Origin: Ruegeria pomeroyi
GTDB taxonomy: Bacteria; Pseudomonadota; Alphaproteobacteria; Rhodobacterales; Rhodobacteraceae
Assembly: GCF_021405525.1 (NCBI RefSeq)
Contig: NZ_JAGQAG010000003.1
Coordinates: 117,763 to 181,762, forward strand
Length of the DNA stretch: 64,000 nt
Reading direction: 5' to 3'
Shown: piece by piece, positions 51,766-61,615 of the stretch
How the letters are laid out: each line of letters opens with the position of its first letter
How positions within the stretch are numbered: position 1 is the stretch's first letter
Notes under the pieces: generated by a model
Database searches by the model: none
What the model was told of the DNA's origin: nothing
What the model saw: the letters and a program-made list of their open reading frames with translations, nothing else
Position numbers and translations under genes: made by a program

Positions 51766-52554
51766 CTAGTATCCGCGAAACTGCGGTTTTCGTTTTTCAT
51801 TGAACGCCGACAGACCCTCGTGCATGTCCCAGGATCGCATGTGCGCGCGCAGGTTCAGCATCTCTTCGGAAAGCGCGGCGGTTTCGTCCACGTCCAGCGA
51901 CCGATTGGCAACCGTCTTCATGCGGCGTAAGACCGCCGGGCTTTTTTCTGCCAGCCTGTCGGTAAAGGCCTGCACCGCTTGTCGCAGGTCTTCGTCCGCG
52001 ACGACCTTGTTCACCAGTCCCCAGTCCATCATGTCCCGTGCCGAAACGTTCTCGCCCGAGAACAGCAGGTATTTCGCGCGGTTCAGGCCAATCCTACGCG
52101 GCAGGATCGCCGCACCGCCGGCCCCGGGAAAGACGCCAAAGTTGGAATGTGCGTCGCCCAGTTGCGCGCTTTCGGCGGCAAAGACCAGATCGCAGGCCAT
52201 CACCATTTCCAAACCGCCCGCCATCGCCAGCCCGTTCACTGCGGCGATCACCGGTTTCGGGCCATGTCGCATCAGCCCAAACGTGTGATCGACAAGATCC
52301 AGAAGATCCGGCTCGCCTGGTGCATGTTTGGCGCCAGCAACTTCTTTCAGATCGGCACCGGCGCAGAATGCCCGGCCAGAGCCGGTCAGGACAATTGTAC
52401 GCACCCCATCGTCGGCCAGCGCCGATTCCAGTGCTGCCGCCATCTCGCGCAGCATCTGCGTTGACATTGCGTTGAGCTGTTCGGTGCGCTGGAAGGTAAT
52501 CCATTCAGTTTTTTCGACCCGCTCAACGAATAGCGTCTGCTTTGCTTCACTCAT
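51766..52554 (-). CDS. Enoyl-CoA hydratase/isomerase family protein
   Basis: 262 residues from MSEAKQTLFV at 52554 (AGGAG nine bases upstream). Oxyanion motifs CAGADLKEV and GLAMAGGLEM are intact; the Glu positions are His (GDAHSNFGVFPGAGG) and Lys, so standard hydratase activity is doubtful. First gene of an operon with the thiolase and dehydrogenase downstream; it diverges from the racemase-like gene at 52668. Confidence 0.86.
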   Translation of the reverse strand: MSEAKQTLFVERVEKTEWITFQRTEQLNAMSTQMLREMAAALESALADDGVRTIVLTGSGRAFCAGADLKEVAGAKHAPGEPDLLDLVDHTFGLMRHGPKPVIAAVNGLAMAGGLEMVMACDLVFAAESAQLGDAHSNFGVFPGAGGAAILPRRIGLNRAKYLLFSGENVSARDMMDWGLVNKVVADEDLRQAVQAFTDRLAEKSPAVLRRMKTVANRSLDVDETAALSEEMLNLRAHMRSWDMHEGLSAFNEKRKPQFRGY

Positions 52555-52667
52555 GCTAAGCTCCTGATAATTATACATATTATTGGTTTTTCGCCTTGTC
52601 TTTTGCGGCGATTTGCGCTGCACTCGGGCGGACCCGCACGTGGAAAACAAAAGAGCTGGAGATTGAT

Positions 52668-53771
52668 ATGAGCACTACACCCCTGGCCGGCCTGAAAATT
52701 CTCAGCCTTGCCGAACAGTTTCCCGGTCCCTATGCCACAATGCTGTTGTCCGACATGGGAGCCGAGGTGATCATGATCGAACGACCGGGTGTCGGCGATC
52801 CGGCCCGGCAATTTCCGCCCTTGTTCCGGGCACTGAACCGAGGCAAGCGCAGCGTTGCGTTGGATCTGAAATCGGCCGAGGGGCTGGCACGGTTTCGCGA
52901 ACTGGCCAAGGAATCGGATGTCATCGTCGAAGGGTTCCGCCCTGGCAAGCTTGCGGCCTTGGGTGCCGGTTTCGAGGACATGCGTCGTGTCAACTCGCGG
53001 CTGGTTTATGTATCGATTTCGGGTTACGGGCAGGACGGCCCCTATCGTGACAGGGCTGGCCATGACCTGAGCTATGAAGGGGTTGGCGGTTTGCTGGCCG
53101 ATCAGGCCGATGCAAAGCAGCCCGGCCCTGTGCCGCCGATCCCCCTTGCGGATGTTGGCGCGGCGTTGTTCGCGGCGATCGCAATCCTGTCGGCGGTGGT
53201 GTCGAGCCAGCGCACAGGGCAGGGGCGTTACGTGGACGTGTCCATGTCGGATGCGGTGGTTTCGATGTTGACCGCATTCCTCGTTCCCGCCGCCAATGGA
53301 ACACCGCTGGGCGAATTTATCGCCGAGCCGGGCTATGGCGTGTTCACCTGCAAAGACGGCAAGCTCTTGACCTTGTCCATCGCGCATGAGGACTGGTTCT
53401 GGAAACCGTTCTGCGATGTGATCAACAGGGCGGATCTTGCGCCGTTGACAGGCCGCGACCGTGTCGCCCGCAAGGCCGCGCTGCGCGAAGAAATCGCGGC
53501 GATTTTGGTCAACAAGACGCGCGCCGAATGGGGCGACCTTCTGGATAAGGCGGGGGTGCCATGGGGTCCGGTCAATTCCCTGGTCGAAACGTTGGACGAC
53601 CCCCATGTGCGTGCGCGCCAGCTGCTGCGCAAGATTACGCATGACGGCGGCAAGGCCGAGACTTTTATTGTCCAGCCGTTGAAATTCGATGGTTTCGAAA
53701 CCGCGATACCGGATCTGCCCCCCGAGCTCGGGGCAGATAATGACAGCGTTTTTTCGGACAGCTCCAACTAG
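52668..53771 (+). CDS. Alpha-methylacyl-CoA racemase-like CaiB/BaiF protein
   Basis: 367 residues from MSTTPLAGLK at 52668 (longer frame starts inside the opposite leader). It has LAEQFPGPYATMLLSDMGAE, the racemase-like AGHDLSYEGVGG and PLADVGAALF. With 40814-41956 there are two racemase-like proteins in the island. It stands alone on the plus strand between minus-strand operons and converges on the SDR at 53797. Confidence 0.83.
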   Translation: MSTTPLAGLKILSLAEQFPGPYATMLLSDMGAEVIMIERPGVGDPARQFPPLFRALNRGKRSVALDLKSAEGLARFRELAKESDVIVEGFRPGKLAALGAGFEDMRRVNSRLVYVSISGYGQDGPYRDRAGHDLSYEGVGGLLADQADAKQPGPVPPIPLADVGAALFAAIAILSAVVSSQRTGQGRYVDVSMSDAVVSMLTAFLVPAANGTPLGEFIAEPGYGVFTCKDGKLLTLSIAHEDWFWKPFCDVINRADLAPLTGRDRVARKAALREEIAAILVNKTRAEWGDLLDKAGVPWGPVNSLVETLDDPHVRARQLLRKITHDGGKAETFIVQPLKFDGFETAIPDLPPELGADNDSVFSDSSN

Positions 53772-53796
53772 AGGCGGCAGCCGTCCGATGGCGGCT

Positions 53797-54585
53797 CTAG
53801 CAGGCAAAAGAATACCCGCCATTCACCGGATAGGTTTGACCGGTGATCCAGCTGGCAGCATCCGAGCAGAGGAACAGGATCATTCCGGCGGGGTCTTCCG
53901 GCTCGCCCAGACGGCGGATCACGTACTGCGACAATGCCCGCTTCTCGGTCTCTGCATCCGGGATCAGGTCGGCGACAGCCGGAGTTCTTGTGCCCCCCAA
54001 GGCGACGCAATTCGCGGTGATCCCGAACCGGCCGCCGGCCTTTGCAATTGCCCGCATGAAGCCGGCCGCACCGGCCTTGGCCCCGGAATAAACCGCCAGA
54101 TGCGGTTCACCGACACGGCCGGCGTCGGAAATGACGGTCACAATGCGCCCATAGCCACTGTTAACCATCAACGGCATGGCGTGACGGGTGCAGTTCAGCA
54201 CCCCATCGAAATTGGTGGCCATCCAGCGGCGCCATTCGTCGGGATCGGATTCCCAAAAAGGGACCAGATCGTCGAGCCGCGATGTCGGCCCGGCGTTGCC
54301 CGCATTGTTGACCAGAATATCCACGCCGCCAAATGTGGTCTGCGTTTCGGCAAACGCCGCGCCAACCGCGTCGAAATCCGAGACGTCGAAGGCGAGTGGC
54401 AGAGCCTTTGCACCCGCTGCCTCCACTTCCGCGGCAACGCTTTCGGCCCGTTCGGCGTGAAAATCGTTGACAACGATGGCACCGGCTCCGTGTTCCGCCA
54501 GATAAAGCGCGGCTTGCCGACCAACGCCTTGCCCCGCTCCGGTTACAAATGCGGTACGACCTTTGATGGAAAGCAGGTTACTCAT
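53797..54585 (-). CDS. SDR-family oxidoreductase (3-hydroxyacyl-CoA dehydrogenase candidate)
   Basis: 262 residues with the complete SDR set: VTGAGQGVGRQA, VNNAGNAG, Ser in VISDAGRV and Tyr-Lys in YSGAKAGAAG, and the C-terminal TGQTYPVNGGYSF. It is last in the minus-strand transporter operon and, in the pathway, could oxidise a 3-hydroxyacyl-CoA. It is 12 bases downstream of the LivF-like gene. Substrate not readable. Confidence 0.86.
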   Translation of the reverse strand: MSNLLSIKGRTAFVTGAGQGVGRQAALYLAEHGAGAIVVNDFHAERAESVAAEVEAAGAKALPLAFDVSDFDAVGAAFAETQTTFGGVDILVNNAGNAGPTSRLDDLVPFWESDPDEWRRWMATNFDGVLNCTRHAMPLMVNSGYGRIVTVISDAGRVGEPHLAVYSGAKAGAAGFMRAIAKAGGRFGITANCVALGGTRTPAVADLIPDAETEKRALSQYVIRRLGEPEDPAGMILFLCSDAASWITGQTYPVNGGYSFAC

Positions 54586-54597
54586 CTTCGTTCCTTT

Positions 54598-55395
54598 CTA
54601 TCCCAGCCATCTCTTCCGGCGGCGATAGTGTTTGATATCTCGATAGCTTTTGCGCTCGCCCGATGCGGTGACGCCGAGATAGAATTCCTTGATGTCCTCG
54701 TTGTCAGCAAGCTTGTCGGCAGGGCCGTCCATCACGATCCGGCCGTTCTCCATCACATAGGCATAGTCGGCGATCGATAGCGCCGCGGCGCTGTTTTGTT
54801 CGACCAGGAAGAAGGTCGTGCCTTCTGACTTGAGCTGCTTGAGCACTTCATAAACATCCCGGATCATCATCGGGGCCAATCCCAACGACGGTTCGTCGAT
54901 CGCGATGATCTTGGGGCTGGCCATCATGGCCCGGCCGATCAGCAGCAGTTGTTGTTCGCCACCAGACATGAAGCCAGAGGTGCGGTTGCGCAGGTCCGCA
55001 AGCCGGGGCATCAAGGTGTAAACATGGTCCAGGCGCTTTTTCAGCTCGGCGGAGTTGGGCACCATGTGCCCGCCGACGATCAGGTTTTGCTCTGACGTCA
55101 GATGCCGCAAAACGCGCCGCCCTTCCATCACATGGATGAGACCGTTCTTCACGACTTCCGAGGCTTCCATGTTCTGAATGGGAGTTCCGTCCAGAACGAT
55201 GGACCCCGCCGAAACGGTTCCATCCTCGGATTTGAGCGTTCCCGAGATGGCTTTAAGCGTCGTGCTTTTTCCTGCGCCATTGCCACCGAGCAGAGCAACA
55301 CATTGTCCCGCACGGACTGTCATGGACACGCCTTTGAGCGCCAGGATGACGTCGGAATATGTCACCTCTACGTTGTTGAGTTCCAGCATGGTCAT
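54598..55395 (-). CDS. ABC transporter ATPase, LivF-like (second cluster)
   Basis: 265 residues (or from the ATG six bases later). Walker A GGNGAGKS, signature MSGGEQQLLLIGRAM, Walker B IIAIDEPSLGLAP. The C-terminal tail DIKHYRRRKRWLG mirrors that of the LivF of the first cluster. The gene lies after the binding protein in this cluster and before it in the first. Confidence 0.92.
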   Translation of the reverse strand: MTMLELNNVEVTYSDVILALKGVSMTVRAGQCVALLGGNGAGKSTTLKAISGTLKSEDGTVSAGSIVLDGTPIQNMEASEVVKNGLIHVMEGRRVLRHLTSEQNLIVGGHMVPNSAELKKRLDHVYTLMPRLADLRNRTSGFMSGGEQQLLLIGRAMMASPKIIAIDEPSLGLAPMMIRDVYEVLKQLKSEGTTFFLVEQNSAAALSIADYAYVMENGRIVMDGPADKLADNEDIKEFYLGVTASGERKSYRDIKHYRRRKRWLG

Positions 55396-55450
55396 ATTGC
55401 CCGGGGCTAAGGATCAGAACGGGCGCCGCGACTGCGGCGCCCGGATTAAT

Positions 55451-56689
55451 TCACCATTTCTCAACTTGCGGAACGTCGACACCCGTTGCCGCGATGGTGA
55501 TTTTCCCATCTTTGACGGTGCCCACATTCACTTTGAGGCCTTCCAATGGGAACGGTGCTTCTGGCGTAAAGGACAAGGTCGGCAGGAACCCATGGGTTTC
55601 TTCGGTGGTGATCGGTTTGGCAAAAAGCGCCTCACGTACCATCTCTCCGGTCAGGCCCTCGGCGCCGTTCGCCTCGATCGCGTGATCGATCACGGTCACG
55701 GTATAGAGACCCTGAGATACGCCCATTGCGGTCACGACGTTCCAAGGTGCTTCGAGTCCGTAATCGGCAACCAATGTCTCGTAGAATTGTCGCGCGGGAG
55801 TGTCCTCATCGGCCGCAATCGCCATGCCGTAGGCTTCAAAGTCCCCCTCCATTTGCTCAAGCCCGCCAAGCGCGCCACCCGAGGCTGGAAGCCCGTTATG
55901 CGAACTCATCATGATCGGGATGTTCGCCCCGTTGGCCTGCAGCCCACGTTTCGCGGCAACCACGATAGAGGTGTTAGTTTGGATTACCAGCGCCTCGGCC
56001 CCGGCTCGTACAACGCGGCGCATTTGCCCCGTCAGATCGGTGGGTTGAACTTCGGTATAGATGACCTCGACGAGGTCGATCTCCTCGGGGTGCTCTTCGG
56101 CATAGAGTTCAAGGCCCTTTGCCATGTCGACATAGGCAGGCGATGCTTCGGAGGCGAGGATCGCAACCTTGAGCGGTTCGTCTCCTCCGCGCTGTTCACG
56201 CATCCAGTTCAGAAAGCCGACACTTTCGTGCGAATAGGTCGGGCGTGGGTTGAAAATCCAGGCATCCGGTTGCCAGGCAAAACCGTAGGCCGCTGTGGCC
56301 ATGAACATCGGGATTTTGTCTTCCGGCAGGCGTTCGGAAAGGGCCGCGACGTCAGGCCCGCCGAGGCCGACAACCGCAATCGGGTCCAGTTCCGATTTGA
56401 TCCCGGGCCAGAGACTTGCCACCTGTGCCGCGTCATAGCGGGTTTCGTAGTTTTTGTAGTTCAGCGTGACGCCAAGTTCCTTGCCGCGGGTTTCATTCCA
56501 CCAGGTGAACACAGCTTCGCGTCCGCCTGCCAGGATGGGCATGATGTCAGCATAAGGGCCGGAAAAGTCCGACAGCAGGGCGAGATTATAGGTCTCTTCG
56601 GCCTGCGCCTTCAAAGGCATGGTCGCCGCGGCCGCCAAGGCAGCCGCTGCCAGTAAGCCGCGAAGACCTCGATTCGATTGGTAAGTCAT
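55451..56689 (-). CDS. Liv-type periplasmic substrate-binding protein 3
   Basis: 412 residues. Signal peptide ends near PLKAQA before EETYN. Type I binding fold: NLALLSDFSGPYADIMPI, VVGLGGPDVAALSERLPEDK, VIQTNTSIVV. It is clearly different from the tandem pair at 28.6-31.2 kb, so the two transporters probably import different ligands. The conserved order around it otherwise matches the first cluster. Confidence 0.9.
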   Translation of the reverse strand: MTYQSNRGLRGLLAAAALAAAATMPLKAQAEETYNLALLSDFSGPYADIMPILAGGREAVFTWWNETRGKELGVTLNYKNYETRYDAAQVASLWPGIKSELDPIAVVGLGGPDVAALSERLPEDKIPMFMATAAYGFAWQPDAWIFNPRPTYSHESVGFLNWMREQRGGDEPLKVAILASEASPAYVDMAKGLELYAEEHPEEIDLVEVIYTEVQPTDLTGQMRRVVRAGAEALVIQTNTSIVVAAKRGLQANGANIPIMMSSHNGLPASGGALGGLEQMEGDFEAYGMAIAADEDTPARQFYETLVADYGLEAPWNVVTAMGVSQGLYTVTVIDHAIEANGAEGLTGEMVREALFAKPITTEETHGFLPTLSFTPEAPFPLEGLKVNVGTVKDGKITIAATGVDVPQVEKW

Positions 56690-56723
56690 ATTCTTCCTCC
56701 CAGGTTTAGAGCCGCTCTATTTC

Positions 56724-57776
56724 TCAGTAAGGAAACGGCCAGATACGGTATGACGACTTCAGGATGTTCCAGCGGTGCATCAGCCCCTTGGGTTCGAGGA
56801 TCATAAACAATGCGATCACGCCGCCAAGAACGACATTCATGCCAGCGAACACGATGTCACCGCCAAGGAATGATACCGAGTCGGCGATATTGGGGCCGAC
56901 CGTCGCGATAATTTCCTGGATGATGCGGATAATGAAGACGCCGATCAGGGCCCCCACGATTGAACCCATCCCGCCGACGATGATCATCGCGACGAAGAAG
57001 ATCGAGTGAAACAGGGTGAACTGGTCTACCCCCACGAAGCGGATCAGATAGGCCCAAAGCGCCCCGCCGACGCCCGCATAGAAAGCGCCGATCAGGAAGG
57101 CATTTGCCTTTGTGGCCGCGACATTGATCCCCATTATACCCGCGGCCACGTCATCATCCCTGACCGCCACGAAGGCACGGCCGAAGCGTGACCGAACGAT
57201 CCCGAACGCGCCCGCCACCATGATCGCGGTCACGGCGAAATTCAGATAGAACTGCGAAGATTCGCTGACAAATCGCAGCCCGAAAAGCTCGGCCGGGGGC
57301 ACGGTGATACCGTTCGACCCACCCAGCCAGGTTGACGGCAGGTTCAATACGGCAAAGTGGAACAGGAACTGAGCTGCAATCGTGGTCAGTGCCAGATAGA
57401 ACCCCTTGATCCGCGCCGCGGTCAAGCCAAAGAGAAAGCCGAACAGCGCAGCCGAGAGCCCGGCCAGAGGAATGGTCAGCAGAAACGTAAGGCCGGTCTT
57501 CGAGGCCAGTATCGAGGCCGTATAGGCGCCGACCCCCATGAACGCCGCCTGACCCAGGTTGATCTGGCCCGCATAGCCGGTGCAGATCTGAAGCCCGACG
57601 GCGATGACGGCGCTGATCATCATCATATTCAGGATAGCGATGATACGGCTGCTCACCAGGTAAGGCGCCAACAGCAGTAGAGCCATGAATACGACGAGGG
57701 CCAGAAACTGCCAGCGCGTTCGGATCAAACGTCTGTCACTGCGATAGCTTGTCGGGAATACGCCAGAAGGATCCAT
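56724..57776 (-). CDS. ABC transporter permease, LivM-like (second cluster)
   Basis: 350 residues with hydrophobic helices and the LivM hallmark AVGLQICTGYAGQINLGQAA, plus the coupling loop MIIVGGMGSIVGALIGVF. A short basic N-terminus (DRRLIRTRWQ) precedes the first helix. 3 bases after livH. Confidence 0.92.
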   Translation of the reverse strand: MDPSGVFPTSYRSDRRLIRTRWQFLALVVFMALLLLAPYLVSSRIIAILNMMMISAVIAVGLQICTGYAGQINLGQAAFMGVGAYTASILASKTGLTFLLTIPLAGLSAALFGFLFGLTAARIKGFYLALTTIAAQFLFHFAVLNLPSTWLGGSNGITVPPAELFGLRFVSESSQFYLNFAVTAIMVAGAFGIVRSRFGRAFVAVRDDDVAAGIMGINVAATKANAFLIGAFYAGVGGALWAYLIRFVGVDQFTLFHSIFFVAMIIVGGMGSIVGALIGVFIIRIIQEIIATVGPNIADSVSFLGGDIVFAGMNVVLGGVIALFMILEPKGLMHRWNILKSSYRIWPFPY

Positions 57777-57779
57777 GGA

Positions 57780-58664
57780 TTACACCCGTTCGATTGTGCG
57801 CCAGCCGAACAGGCCGGTCGGCCGGATCAGCAGAATGGCAAGCATTATGATATATGGAACGACACTGCCGAGCGAGCCACCGATCAACGGATCAAGGTAG
57901 TTGGTGGTCAAGCTCTGCGCGATGCCGATGATTATTCCTGCCAAGATAAGCCCGCCGATGGATTCCAGCCCGGCAAAGAGCGCCACCGGCAGGGCCGCGA
58001 ACCCGATATCCGAGGCCAGGAAGGTCAGCGATTTGCCGCTGAGAAAGATCATCGCACCAATTGTGGACAGGATTGCCCCGAGAACCCAGGCAACGGCAAT
58101 CGAGCCTTTCACCGAAATGCCCATCGAGGAAGCTACGACGTGGTCCTCCGCCACAGCGGTCATACGGAGGCCGGACCGGGTCCGGTTGAAGAACCACGAC
58201 AGGCCGACGGCCGCGACAATGGTGATGATCCCACCTATCAGGAGGTTCATCGGGATCAACATATCGCCGAGGAACAAGGGTTTCAGCGGAAAAATGATCG
58301 GGAAGGGTCTTACCGCGGGACCGAACACAAGCAGCACCAAACCGCGCAGCAGGATCAAAAGGCCGACGGTGACCATGACCATCGAGAAAACCGATTCACC
58401 GATCAGCTTTGTCAGGAAAATCCGTTCGATTGCGTACCCGACCAGCCCGGCCAGAACCAGCGAAAGGGGTATCGACAACCAAAGGCTAAGCCCCGCTTGC
58501 ATCGTTGTGAACCAGACGATGAACCCGCCGATGATCACAAGCTCGCCCTGCGCGAAGTTGAACACCTTGCTGGCGCGGTAAATCACAACAAAGCCCATGG
58601 CCACCAGCGAATACAGAAGGCCGATCAAAGCCCCGGTAATGATGTCATTGATGAAATAGACCAT
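57780..58664 (-). CDS. ABC transporter permease, LivH-like (second cluster)
   Basis: 294 residues. Starts INDIITGALIGLLYSLVAMG, then YRASKVFNFAQGELVIIGGF, the usual LivH entry, and ends RPTGLFGWRTIERV, close to the LivH end in the first cluster (RPHGLFGRHDIERV). 15 bases after the acyl-CoA synthetase. Confidence 0.92.
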   Translation of the reverse strand: MVYFINDIITGALIGLLYSLVAMGFVVIYRASKVFNFAQGELVIIGGFIVWFTTMQAGLSLWLSIPLSLVLAGLVGYAIERIFLTKLIGESVFSMVMVTVGLLILLRGLVLLVFGPAVRPFPIIFPLKPLFLGDMLIPMNLLIGGIITIVAAVGLSWFFNRTRSGLRMTAVAEDHVVASSMGISVKGSIAVAWVLGAILSTIGAMIFLSGKSLTFLASDIGFAALPVALFAGLESIGGLILAGIIIGIAQSLTTNYLDPLIGGSLGSVVPYIIMLAILLIRPTGLFGWRTIERV

Positions 58665-58679
58665 TGTCGCCGACCTCCT

Positions 58680-60677
58680 TTAAGATTTGGACTGCCGCTT
58701 GGCAGCCTTCGATGCGTTTTCAACATCCGACACGCGAACCGTGGTCTTGAGAACGCCTTGACGGCCGTCCTGATAGGTCACAGCGATTTCGAGATCTGTC
58801 TCGTCATCGCCAGCATAGATCGCCTCGACGAGCTTGGCATACCGTTCCTCCAGAAAGGCCCGGCGAAGCTTTCGGCTGCGGGTCAACTCGCCTTCATCCG
58901 GGTCGAGTTCCTTGGGAAAATTCGCAAAACGTGCCACGCGCGAGCCTTCGGGCAGGAGCGCATTGATGCGCGCCACTTCGCCTTTGATAAGGTCCAGAAC
59001 TTCGGGTTTCTGCGAGAGATCGGTGTAGGTCGAAAAGCTGATCTTGTTCTCTTCCGCCCAACGCCCGAGAACTTCCATATCGATATTGATAAGCGCGCTG
59101 ACGAAGCTCCGGGTTTCGTCGCCCAAGGTCATGAGATCCTTGATGAAGGGGCTATACCGCAACCGCGTTTCGATGAATTGCGGCGGATAGCTGTGCCCAT
59201 TTGCCAGGCGGCGCATATCCTTGACACGGTCAAAGAACAAAAGCTCGCCGTCGTCGGTCATCGACACCGCGTCACCGGTCTTGTACCAACCGTCTTCGGT
59301 CAATTCCTCTGCGGTCTTTTCGGGCTTGCCGTGATAGCCACCGAAGCCCGATCCGCCACGCACCTGAAGCTCCCCTTCGTCCGAGACCCTGTATTCCAGC
59401 GGTTCGCCGTAGTTCGTGTTGCTTTGCATCCAGCTGCCGCTGGTTTCCAGCTGATAGCTTTCGCCGACATGCGCGGTCAGAAGGCCGATTTCGGTCGCGC
59501 CATACACGTTGCGCAGCTTAACCCCCATCGCGTGGAACATACGAAAGACGTCAGGTGCCATCAGGGCGCCGCCGCTCATTGCGTTTTTGGCCTTACCAAG
59601 GCCAAGATTGTCGCGCAGGTGATGCAGCACCAGAGCTTCGGCAAAGGGAAGCTGCAGGCGTGCGGCAAGGCTGGGGCTACGCCCCTCCAGCCGTTCCACA
59701 TAAACGTCGTGGCCGACCTTCATGCCCCAGTTGTACATCGCATTGCGGATTTTGCCCGCCCCCAGCATCCGGGCCTGAACGATGGAGGCGAGATTTTCCC
59801 ACTGGCGCGGGCTGAACACCAGTGCGTCGACCGCCAGTTCGCGAATGTTGGTCAGTACGTCTTCAGGGCCTTCGGGGAAATTGACGACCATGGGCGCGAT
59901 CAAACCGATCGACAGGCCGAAAATCTGTTCCGTGACCCAGGCCGGCGAAATGTAGGTCAGGTATTCGGTGCCCGGCGCGATTTCGATTGCCCCCATCACC
60001 CGCGAGCAATTGTCGAACAGGTAGCGATGGCTGATGACAACGCCCTTGGGTTTTCCCGTGGTACCCGAGGTATAGGACAGCAAGGCGGTATCGTCCGCCC
60101 GTCCACGTTTTACGTGTTCTTCAAATCTGGCGGGTTCCTTGGCGTGGATCTGACGCCCTGCCGCGCTCACACTTTCAAACGAATGCAACAGGGGATGATC
60201 ATAGCCCCACAGACCGGAATCGTCCCAGTAAACGACCGCCAGGGCGCCCGAGTACTTGCCCGCAATCTCGATGCATTTATCGACCTGCTCCTGATCCTGC
60301 GCCAGAAAAATCCGCGTTTGCGAGTCTTCGGCCAGATACAGAATCTCTTCAGCGTTTTGATCCGGATAGACAGACAGGACTTTGCCGCCTAACGACTGGA
60401 CGGCGTATTCAGCCCAGAAATGTTCGGGTTCGTTTTCGCCAATCATCATGACGGATTCGCCAGCCGACAAGCCCAGGTTCTCCAACCCGAGAGCCAGGGC
60501 GCGAACCCTGTCAAGAACATCGGCCCAGGTGAATTCACGCCAGATGCCCAGGCGCTTGTGCCGTTCGGCGAGGTTGGTCGGTGTGGATGTCGCTCGCGCG
60601 AGCAAAACCTGCGGCAGGGTTTCGCTATGTGTCACTGCTGGGTCCGAAAAGACCATTGCTGTCCGTTGTTTGACCAT
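58680..60677 (-). CDS. AMP-dependent acyl-CoA synthetase (second cluster)
   Basis: 665 residues. SYTSGTTGKPKGV, YGATEIG, YKTGDAV and the C-terminal GELTRSRKLRRAF are intact, so it should be an active COG1022-type ligase. Again between livG and livH, as in the first cluster. Residues after about 640 form a basic Lys/Arg/Ser tail. Paralogue of 23862-25781 but clearly diverged. Confidence 0.92.
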   Translation of the reverse strand: MVKQRTAMVFSDPAVTHSETLPQVLLARATSTPTNLAERHKRLGIWREFTWADVLDRVRALALGLENLGLSAGESVMMIGENEPEHFWAEYAVQSLGGKVLSVYPDQNAEEILYLAEDSQTRIFLAQDQEQVDKCIEIAGKYSGALAVVYWDDSGLWGYDHPLLHSFESVSAAGRQIHAKEPARFEEHVKRGRADDTALLSYTSGTTGKPKGVVISHRYLFDNCSRVMGAIEIAPGTEYLTYISPAWVTEQIFGLSIGLIAPMVVNFPEGPEDVLTNIRELAVDALVFSPRQWENLASIVQARMLGAGKIRNAMYNWGMKVGHDVYVERLEGRSPSLAARLQLPFAEALVLHHLRDNLGLGKAKNAMSGGALMAPDVFRMFHAMGVKLRNVYGATEIGLLTAHVGESYQLETSGSWMQSNTNYGEPLEYRVSDEGELQVRGGSGFGGYHGKPEKTAEELTEDGWYKTGDAVSMTDDGELLFFDRVKDMRRLANGHSYPPQFIETRLRYSPFIKDLMTLGDETRSFVSALINIDMEVLGRWAEENKISFSTYTDLSQKPEVLDLIKGEVARINALLPEGSRVARFANFPKELDPDEGELTRSRKLRRAFLEERYAKLVEAIYAGDDETDLEIAVTYQDGRQGVLKTTVRVSDVENASKAAKRQSKS

Positions 60678-60681
60678 GCCG

Positions 60682-61461
60682 CTACCCCAGATATGCCTTT
60701 ATGACAGCCGGGTCCTTCTGGATTTCTTCCGGGGTGCCTTCGGCGATGACCCGCCCGAAATCCAGCACCACGATCCGGTCGGCAAGGTCCATCACGACGC
60801 CCATGTCGTGCTCCACCAGAACTACCGGAATCTTGCGCGCCTCGCGCACATCGAGAATGAAGCGCGCCAGGTCTTCTTTTTCCTCCGAGTTCATGCCGGC
60901 CATCGGTTCATCCATCAGCAGGATCGACGGTTCCTGCGCCAATGCACGGCCCAGATCGACACGCTTGCGCAACCCATACCCCAACGTGCCCACGGGCCGG
61001 TTGCGGATTGCCTCGATCTCGAGAAAATCGATGATCTCCTCTGCGGCTTCACGATGTTCCGATTCCTCGCGCATCACGGGACCGAACTGGAAAAAGGCCT
61101 GGACTACATTCGATTTCATCAGCATGTGGCGGCCGATCATAATGTTTTCCACCACCGTCTGCCCGGCAAAAAGATGGGTGCCCTGAAACGTCCGCGCCAG
61201 ACCGCGCCGGGCGATCTGGTCAACACGCAGGCCGGTCACGTCCTGCCCGGACAATTCGACACGGCCCTTCTGCGGACGGTAGAAGCCCGCAGTCACGTTC
61301 AGAAGTGATGTTTTTCCGGCTCCGTTCGGTCCGATAATTGCAAGCAATTCATCGTCGGCCACAGAAATGCTCACATCGTCGAGCGCGGTCACACCGCCAA
61401 ATTTCAAAGTTGCACCACGCACCGCAAGCGGTGAGGATACGTGCCCGTTATTCGTGGTCAT
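60682..61461 (-). CDS. ABC transporter ATPase, LivG-like (second cluster)
   Basis: 259 residues from MTTNNGHVSS at 61461; a GTG at 61518 opens a longer frame with an unlikely N-terminus. Walker A GPNGAGKT, Walker B ILLMDEPMAGMNSEE, and the LivG-type YGLRKRVDLGRAL signature. First gene of the minus-strand cluster, about 155 bases from operator site 5. Confidence 0.9.
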   Translation of the reverse strand: MTTNNGHVSSPLAVRGATLKFGGVTALDDVSISVADDELLAIIGPNGAGKTSLLNVTAGFYRPQKGRVELSGQDVTGLRVDQIARRGLARTFQGTHLFAGQTVVENIMIGRHMLMKSNVVQAFFQFGPVMREESEHREAAEEIIDFLEIEAIRNRPVGTLGYGLRKRVDLGRALAQEPSILLMDEPMAGMNSEEKEDLARFILDVREARKIPVVLVEHDMGVVMDLADRIVVLDFGRVIAEGTPEEIQKDPAVIKAYLG

Positions 61462-61615
61462 GTTGCGGCCCGTGCTTTTGCCCCACACCTCATGGAGGCG
61501 CGCATAGCCTGACCGCACGGTTTTTCGTTGGTTACGAGTTTTCCTCGCATTGTTCCTCCTCCCACCTCTAAATTCAGAGGTTTGCCTGGTTTATTTACCA
61601 AGTTTCTCCGCCATT

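Noticed and set aside
58140..60392. 750-codon plus-strand frame
   Set aside because: Lies opposite the acyl-CoA synthetase and livH genes; rich in His/Arg/Gln without any motif.
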